A stretch of DNA of 45,436 bases from Halobacteriales archaeon QS_9_68_17 (GTDB lineage Archaea; Halobacteriota; Halobacteria; Halobacteriales; Natronoarchaeaceae): the NCBI GenBank assembly GCA_003023565.1, contig PXSA01000035.1, positions 9,101 to 54,536 on the forward strand, given 5' to 3'. The notes beneath the pieces were generated by a model. That model searched no databases. It was not told where the DNA came from and was given only the letters and a program-made list of their open reading frames with translations. Made by a program: the position numbers and the translations under genes. This document shows positions 41,118 through 45,436 of this stretch, piece by piece (positions within the stretch are counted from its first letter, which is position 1; each line of letters starts with the position of its first letter).

Positions 41118-41795
41118 ATGCGCGTACTTCGGGGCCGCGCGGCGTCGATCGACGCCGACCGCGAGGCGACGGCCGAGATGCTCTCCGCGGTCGCAACGGA
41201 CGGCGACGCCGCGGTCCGCGTCTGGACGCCCCACCGGCAGGTCGCCTTCGGCCGCCGCGACGCCCGCGAGAACGGGTACGAGGCGGCCCGCGAGGCGGCC
41301 GGCGACCGCGGCTTCCCGCCGGTCGAGCGCAGCGTCGGCGGCCGCGCCGTCGCGTACGCGGGGACGACGCTGGCGTTCGCGCTCGCGGAACCGATCGACG
41401 ACCTGCGGGAGGGCCTCGACGACCGCTACGAGCGCGCGACCGCGGCCATCGAGCGCGCGCTCCGCGAGGTCGGCGTCGGGACCGAGCGCGGCGAACCGGA
41501 CGACTCGTTCTGTCCCGGCACCCACTCGCTCCAGTGCGACGGGAAGGTCGTCGGCATCGCCCAGCGCGTCCGACAGGACGCCGCGCTCACGGCCGGCGTC
41601 GTGGTCACCGACGAGCGCGACGCGGTCGCCGCGGTTCTCGACGACGTGTACGGCGCGCTCGGCGTGCCGTTCGACCCCGACTCCGTGGGGAGCGTCGCCG
41701 CCGCCGGCGGTACCGGCGACCCGGAGAGGGTTCGGACGGCGATAGAGCGGGAGTTCGTCGGCGACGCCGACGCCGCCGTCGAGCGCGTGGGCTGA
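41118..41795 (+). CDS. Lipoate-protein ligase A family protein
   Basis: A 225-residue protein of the biotin/lipoate ligase fold: VRVWTPHRQVAFGRRDA, the signature RSVGGRAVAYAGTTLAFAL and CPGTHSLQCDGKVVGIAQRVRQDAALTAGVVV (the SL...GKK-like segment with K and Q/R for lipoate-AMP chemistry). It would attach lipoate or a related octanoyl group to lipoyl domains, or be an octanoyltransferase. The catalytic Cys of LipM/LipL type could be the Cys in SFCPGTH. No lipoyl-enzyme gene is nearby. The ATG is at 41118, next to a divergent gene. Confidence 0.82.
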   Translation: MRVLRGRAASIDADREATAEMLSAVATDGDAAVRVWTPHRQVAFGRRDARENGYEAAREAAGDRGFPPVERSVGGRAVAYAGTTLAFALAEPIDDLREGLDDRYERATAAIERALREVGVGTERGEPDDSFCPGTHSLQCDGKVVGIAQRVRQDAALTAGVVVTDERDAVAAVLDDVYGALGVPFDPDSVGSVAAAGGTGDPERVRTAIEREFVGDADAAVERVG

Positions 41796-41912
41796 CCCGG
41801 GACACGTACGCCGGCCTCGCGTCGGGTGGGCGTGCCGTCGGTCGTAACTGTTTACACGGGGTCGCCGCAACGTACCGGAGAACCCTTTCCTTTGACTCAC
41901 GACCGACAGTAC

Positions 41913-43178
41913 ATGCTCATCGGCAACGCGACCCTGCCCGACGGTCGCGAGCGAGACGTCCGCATCGAGGGCGAAACGATCGCGGCGGTCGGCGAGGACC
42001 TCGGCGACCCCGACGTTGACGCGACCGGAAAGCGGCTGTTTCCGGGCGCGATCGACGTTCACGTCCACTTCCGCCAGCCCGGATTCCCGCACAAGGAGAC
42101 GTGGGAGACCGGCAGTCGGAGCGCCGCGGCCGGCGGCGTGACGACCGTGGTCGACCAGCCGAACACCGATCCGCCGACGGTCTCGGGCGGGGCGTTCGAC
42201 GAGAAGGCCGCCCTCGCCGAGGCGTCGCTCGTCGACTACGGGATCAACGGCGGCGTCACGCCGGACTGGGACCCCGACGCGCTGTTCGACCGGCCGCTGT
42301 TCGCCCTCGGCGAGGTGTTTCTCGCCGACTCGACGGGTGACATGGGGATCGACGCCGACCGCTTCGCGGACGCTGTCTCGCGGGCGGGCGCTGCGGACGC
42401 CACGGTGACGGTCCACGCGGAGGACGCGACGCTGTTCGACGAGGCCGCGAGAGAGCGCGACGACGCGGACGCCTGGAGCGCCTACCGAACCGCCGAGGCC
42501 GAGGCGGCGGCCGTGAAGCGGGCCGTGGAAGTGGGCGCGGACGCGGACGCCGACCTCCACGTCGCCCACACCAGCACGCCGGAGGGGATCGACGCGGCCA
42601 GCGACGCCGGCGTCACCTGCGAGGTGACGCCCCACCACCTCTTTCTCTCCCGCGACGACCTCCCCGACCTCGGGACCGTCGGCCGGATGAACCCGCCGCT
42701 CCGGAGCGAGAAGCGCCGCGGGGCGGTGTACGAGCGCGTCGCCGACGGCACTGTCGACGTGATGGCGACGGACCACGCGCCGCACACGCGCGCGGAGAAA
42801 GCCCCGGGTATCTGGGACGCGCCCAGCGGCGTTCCCGGGGTCGAGACGGTGCTCCCGCTCCTGCTGGAGGAGGCCCGGCAGGGACACCTCTCCTACGAGC
42901 GCGTTCGCGACCTGCTCGCCGCGAACCCCGCCGAGGTCTTCGGCCTGCCGGAGAAGGGGCGGATCGAGGCGGGCCGCGACGCCGACCTCGTCCTGTTCGA
43001 CCCCGACGACGCCCGCGAGATCCGCGGCGGCGACCTGCACTCGAAATGCGGGTGGACGCCGTTCGAGGGTCGCCCCGGCGTGTTCCCGGAGCTGACGGTG
43101 GTGCGGGGTAACGTGGCCTACGACGCCCGCGACGGCGAGGCGTTCGGCGACGCGAACGGCGAGAACGTCCGAACGTAG
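41913..43178 (+). CDS. pyrC: Dihydroorotase
   Basis: A 421-residue amidohydrolase. The metal-binding motif is PGAIDVHVHFRQPGFPHKETWETGS, followed by TTVVDQPNTDPPTV, TVHAEDA, LHVAHTSTPEGID, TPHHLFLSRDDL, the catalytic Asp in MATDHAPHTRAEK, and KCGWTPFEGRP near the C-terminus. It catalyses the reversible cyclisation of N-carbamoyl-aspartate to dihydroorotate in pyrimidine synthesis. The frame is open further upstream, but ATG 41913 (MLIGNATLPDGRERDVRIEG) fits the family start, with the AT-rich AACCCTTTCCTTTGAC about 20-30 nt upstream. No other pyr gene is adjacent. Confidence 0.92.
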   Translation: MLIGNATLPDGRERDVRIEGETIAAVGEDLGDPDVDATGKRLFPGAIDVHVHFRQPGFPHKETWETGSRSAAAGGVTTVVDQPNTDPPTVSGGAFDEKAALAEASLVDYGINGGVTPDWDPDALFDRPLFALGEVFLADSTGDMGIDADRFADAVSRAGAADATVTVHAEDATLFDEAARERDDADAWSAYRTAEAEAAAVKRAVEVGADADADLHVAHTSTPEGIDAASDAGVTCEVTPHHLFLSRDDLPDLGTVGRMNPPLRSEKRRGAVYERVADGTVDVMATDHAPHTRAEKAPGIWDAPSGVPGVETVLPLLLEEARQGHLSYERVRDLLAANPAEVFGLPEKGRIEAGRDADLVLFDPDDAREIRGGDLHSKCGWTPFEGRPGVFPELTVVRGNVAYDARDGEAFGDANGENVRT

Positions 43179-43225
43179 ACCTGTACTCCATCGTTGTCGG
43201 GGTCGTCTGCCGGGTCATCGCCTGG

Positions 43226-43567
43226 TCACAGCCACACCGTCGCCAGCGACGCCGCGAGCATCACGCCGAGACCGACCCCGGCCACCCCGCTCATCGCGCG
43301 TCTGGAGTCCGCTTCGGTCCAGTTCGACCCGGTCTCCATGTACCGCTGCATGTTCTCGATGCCGCGGCCGGCCATCACCGACCCCGACCAGCCCAGCAGG
43401 CCGACGCCGAACGCGAGCGCGCCCACCGCGAACGTCTGCTCGGTCGCGGTGCGCAGGTCCGCGCCGGCGGTGAGGGCGACGACGCCGACGACGCCGAGTC
43501 CGCCGCCGACCGCCGCGGCGACGAGAAAGCGGCGGGTCGCCGCGGCGAGTCGGTCGGGGAGCGCCAC
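43226..43567 (-). CDS. Small haloarchaeal membrane protein (DUF7268-like)
   Basis: A 113-residue protein with three membrane helices: AAVGGGLGVVGVVALTAGA, FAVGALAFGVGLLGWSGSVM and SGVAGVGLGVMLAASLATVWL. Between helices 2 and 3 is a charged loop, GRGIENMQRYMETGSNWTEADSRRAM, that looks conserved. It starts at ATG 43567 and lies two bases after the permease gene stop, so it is probably co-transcribed as the last gene of the ABC transporter operon. I tentatively recall the family as DUF7268. Function unknown. Confidence 0.7.
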   Translation of the reverse strand: MALPDRLAAATRRFLVAAAVGGGLGVVGVVALTAGADLRTATEQTFAVGALAFGVGLLGWSGSVMAGRGIENMQRYMETGSNWTEADSRRAMSGVAGVGLGVMLAASLATVWL

Positions 43568-43569
43568 GG

Positions 43570-44532
43570 TCAGTCGACCGCTTCCCGCATCCGCGGGTCC
43601 AGTGCGTCGCGCATGCCGTCACCGAGGAGGTTGAACCCGAGGACGGTCACCGCGAGGAACAGGCCCGGGAAGAAGGACCACCACCACTGCCCGGTGAGCA
43701 GGCCGTTGTCGACGCCGTTGGTAAGCATCAGCCCCCACGAGGGGGTGCCGGCCTGCGCGCCGAACCCCAGGAACGAGAGGGCGGCGAGGTCGATGATCGC
43801 CAGCCCGAAGTTCAGCGTGCTCTGGACGGTGATGGGCGCGAGCGAGTTCGGCAGCACGTGGCGGACGAGCACGCGGGCGTCCCGCGCGCCGAGCGCCTGC
43901 GTGGCGTCGATGTACTCGTCCTCCAGCACTTTCAGCGCCGCGCCGCGGACGACGCGCGCGAACCGCGGCGTGTAGACCAGCGTCAGCGCGATGACCGCCT
44001 TCCAGAGGCCGACGCCGAAGATGGCGACCAGCGCGAGCGCCAGCAGCAGCGACGGGAACGCGAGCAGGACGTCCATCGTGCGCATGATGACGTTGTCCTG
44101 CCACCCGCCGTAGTACGCCGCGACGATGCCGAGGCCGACGCCGAGCACCGTCGACGCGGTGACGATGATGGTGCCGTACTTCATCGCCAGCCAGGAGCCG
44201 TAGACGGTCCGGAGGAAGATGTTCCGAGCCTGGATGTCCGTCCCGAACGGGAGCTGGCAGGAGCCGACGTTGCCGAGCGCGCCGGTCAGCGTCGGTTCCC
44301 CGCAGGGACCCGCGAGGCGCGGGTTCGCGGAGAGTTGCGTCGTCGCGAGCGCGCCGGGGTCGAGGAACAGCCTGGCGTAGACGGCCATCCCGACCATCGT
44401 GACGATGATCGCGAGGCCGAAGACGGCGAGGCGATTCGACAGGAGTTCGGTGAGGAACGGGGAGGCCCGCAGTCGGTCCAGCAGACTGCGACTCGCGCGC
44501 TCCTCGGCCGCTGATTCCGTGTCCGTGCTCAT
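43570..44532 (-). CDS. Dipeptide/oligopeptide-type ABC transporter permease, DppC/OppC type
   Basis: A 320-residue inner-membrane permease with an N-terminal cytoplasmic segment (SRSLLDRLRASPFLTELLSNRLA), a first helix, a long extracytoplasmic loop with two Cys (GPCGEPTLTGALGNVGSCQLPFGTD), and then five helices. The coupling motif for the ATPase is GARDARVLVRHVLPNSLAPI (the EAA-type loop). It imports peptides, nickel or other solutes with its DppB partner; the specificity depends on the binding protein, which is not in the window. It overlaps the partner gene by four bases. Confidence 0.9.
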   Translation of the reverse strand: MSTDTESAAEERASRSLLDRLRASPFLTELLSNRLAVFGLAIIVTMVGMAVYARLFLDPGALATTQLSANPRLAGPCGEPTLTGALGNVGSCQLPFGTDIQARNIFLRTVYGSWLAMKYGTIIVTASTVLGVGLGIVAAYYGGWQDNVIMRTMDVLLAFPSLLLALALVAIFGVGLWKAVIALTLVYTPRFARVVRGAALKVLEDEYIDATQALGARDARVLVRHVLPNSLAPITVQSTLNFGLAIIDLAALSFLGFGAQAGTPSWGLMLTNGVDNGLLTGQWWWSFFPGLFLAVTVLGFNLLGDGMRDALDPRMREAVD

Positions 44533-45436
44533 TGTTGGATCCTCGGGTCGAGGGAGGAGTAGGTCAGGTCCACGAGCAGGTTCACCAGCGTGAAGACGAA
44601 CGCGAACACGAGGACGGTCCCCTGAACGATCGGGTAGTCACCGTCCTGAATGGCGTCGACGAGCAGGCGACCGATGCCGGGGATGGCGAAGACGGTCTCG
44701 GTCAACACCGCGCCGCCGAGCAGGCTCCCGAACTGGATGCCGATGACGGTGACTACGGGGATGAGCGCGTTCCGGAACCCGTGTTTCATCAGCGTGATCT
44801 TCGCGCCCTGGCCCTTCGCCCGGGCGGTGCGGATGTAGTCCTGCCGGACGACTTCGAGCATCGACGAGCGCATCATCCGGGAGATAAGCGCCATCGAGTA
44901 GATGCCGATGACGATAGACGGCAGGAACAGGTGTTTCGCCGCCGAGACGAACGCGCCGTAGCGTCCGAGCAACAGCGTGTCGACGGTCAACAGCCCCGTC
45001 AACTGCGGCACCGCGTAGTCCGTGCTGATCCGACCGCTCGTCGGGAACCACCCGAGTTCGACCGAGAACAGCAGGATCACGAGCGGGCCGCTCCAGAATA
45101 TCGGGACGCTGATCCCGGTGAGCGCGCCGAACCGACCGAGGTGGTCGGTGATGGTGTCCTGCTTGACGGCGCTGATGATGCCGACCGGGATGCCGAAGAG
45201 GATACCGGCTATCTGGCCGAAGACGGCGAGTTCCAGCGTGATGGGGAACTTCCAGCGCAGCACGTCCGAGACGGGCTGTCCGCGGCGGATGATGTAGGAC
45301 TGACCGAAGTCGAGACGCAGGAGGTCCCGGAGGAATCGCCCGTACTGTACCCAGATCGGGTCGTTGAGGCCGAGTTGGCGTTCGATCTCCCGGACGGCCT
45401 CCGTGCTGGCCCGCTCGCCCGCGATCACGCGGGCGG
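44529..45436 (-). CDS. Dipeptide/oligopeptide-type ABC transporter permease, DppB/OppB type, 5' end outside window
   Basis: About 300 visible residues of the B-type permease, open through the window end. A possible GTG at 45428 is probably internal, since ARVIAGERASTEAVREIERQLGLNDPI is the normal segment after the first membrane helix. Features are FGIPVGIISAVKQDTITDHLGRFGALTGISVPIFW, the EAA-type coupling loop DYIRTARAKGQGAKITLMKHGFRNALIPVVTV, and VLTETVFAIPGIGRLLVDAI. It is followed by the C-type permease with ATGA overlap. The ATPase and solute-binding genes are expected upstream of it, beyond the right end. Confidence 0.9.
   Translation of the reverse strand, partial: ARVIAGERASTEAVREIERQLGLNDPIWVQYGRFLRDLLRLDFGQSYIIRRGQPVSDVLRWKFPITLELAVFGQIAGILFGIPVGIISAVKQDTITDHLGRFGALTGISVPIFWSGPLVILLFSVELGWFPTSGRISTDYAVPQLTGLLTVDTLLLGRYGAFVSAAKHLFLPSIVIGIYSMALISRMMRSSMLEVVRQDYIRTARAKGQGAKITLMKHGFRNALIPVVTVIGIQFGSLLGGAVLTETVFAIPGIGRLLVDAIQDGDYPIVQGTVLVFAFVFTLVNLLVDLTYSSLDPRIQQ

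Noticed and set aside
45297-45436. GTG at 45428 as the true start of the DppB-type permease
   Set aside because: The frame stays open to the window end and the segment lacks the first membrane helix normal for DppB, so the start is most likely outside the window.

Overview
This window is high-GC haloarchaeal chromosome. The evidence is acidic proteins (Asp/Glu-rich), TATA boxes 25-30 nt upstream of leaderless starts, tRNA genes without an encoded CCA, a tandem histone-fold protein, a PGF-CTERM surface protein, an archaeal type A RNase P RNA and many haloarchaea-specific families. The left end (azf, RPA-like protein, histone, histone-deacetylase-like protein) resembles the order I recall around Haloferax volcanii HVO_0511 to HVO_0522. 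I see no IS transposase, CRISPR array, prophage or plasmid backbone.

Layout. 0-6.3 kb: end of the NAD-dependent glucose-6-phosphate dehydrogenase, a DUF309 protein, tRNA-Arg, a lipoprotein, an RPA-like ssDNA-binding protein, the histone and deacetylase pair, and a CCA-adding enzyme. 6.4-7.0 kb: tRNA-Asn and a CAU-anticodon tRNA whose 3' end is duplicated 128 bp downstream. 7.0-14.0 kb: a tightly overlapping membrane-associated operon (transglutaminase, DUF7269-like, DUF58, polytopic membrane protein) followed by a broken moxR. 14-20.7 kb: queuosine/archaeosine-precursor transporter, large FAD/Fe-S oxidoreductase, broken sir2, rtcB. 20.8-28.2 kb: acyl-CoA dehydrogenase, enoyl-CoA hydratase and acyl-CoA synthetase, with two frameshifted genes (di-iron R2-like oxidase and MBL-fold hydrolase) around an intact MTH865-like gene. 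28.4-30.3 kb: broken M29 aminopeptidase and broken YihY membrane protein. 30.4-43.2 kb: matrixin-like lipoprotein, RNase P RNA, AMMECR1 protein, nicotinate phosphoribosyltransferase, two Hvo_1808-type surface metalloproteins, nicotinamidase, a sensor histidine kinase, an M23-like protein, a lipoate ligase-like protein and dihydroorotase. 43.2-45.4 kb: two permeases of a dipeptide/oligopeptide-type ABC importer.

Functional links. Histone and deacetylase overlap by one base and should be co-translated. The enoyl-CoA hydratase and acyl-CoA synthetase overlap by four bases as a fatty-acid activation/beta-oxidation unit. The nicotinate phosphoribosyltransferase and nicotinamidase are two steps of NAD salvage about 3 kb apart. 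CCA enzyme, tRNAs, RtcB and RNase P RNA are all tRNA-maturation functions.

Two things stand out. (1) Several otherwise well-conserved genes have lost an internal segment: cca (the segment that normally holds the third catalytic Asp), moxR (sensor-1 region), sir2, the M29 peptidase and the YihY protein. Two more genes carry three small frameshifts each. Because CCA addition should be essential here, this is either systematic assembly/sequencing loss or unusual real erosion, and reads or PCR would decide. (2) A set of short palindromic elements, some clearly related to each other (23 of 25 bp identical between two genes; compensatory stem changes between two others), sits inside coding sequences, mostly in frame, and in intergenic gaps. 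In three places a palindrome or GC-rich core is linked to a duplicated piece of the adjacent gene (tRNA 3' end, peptidase 3' end, kinase N-box). This looks like a family of small dispersed elements whose mechanism I do not recognise.
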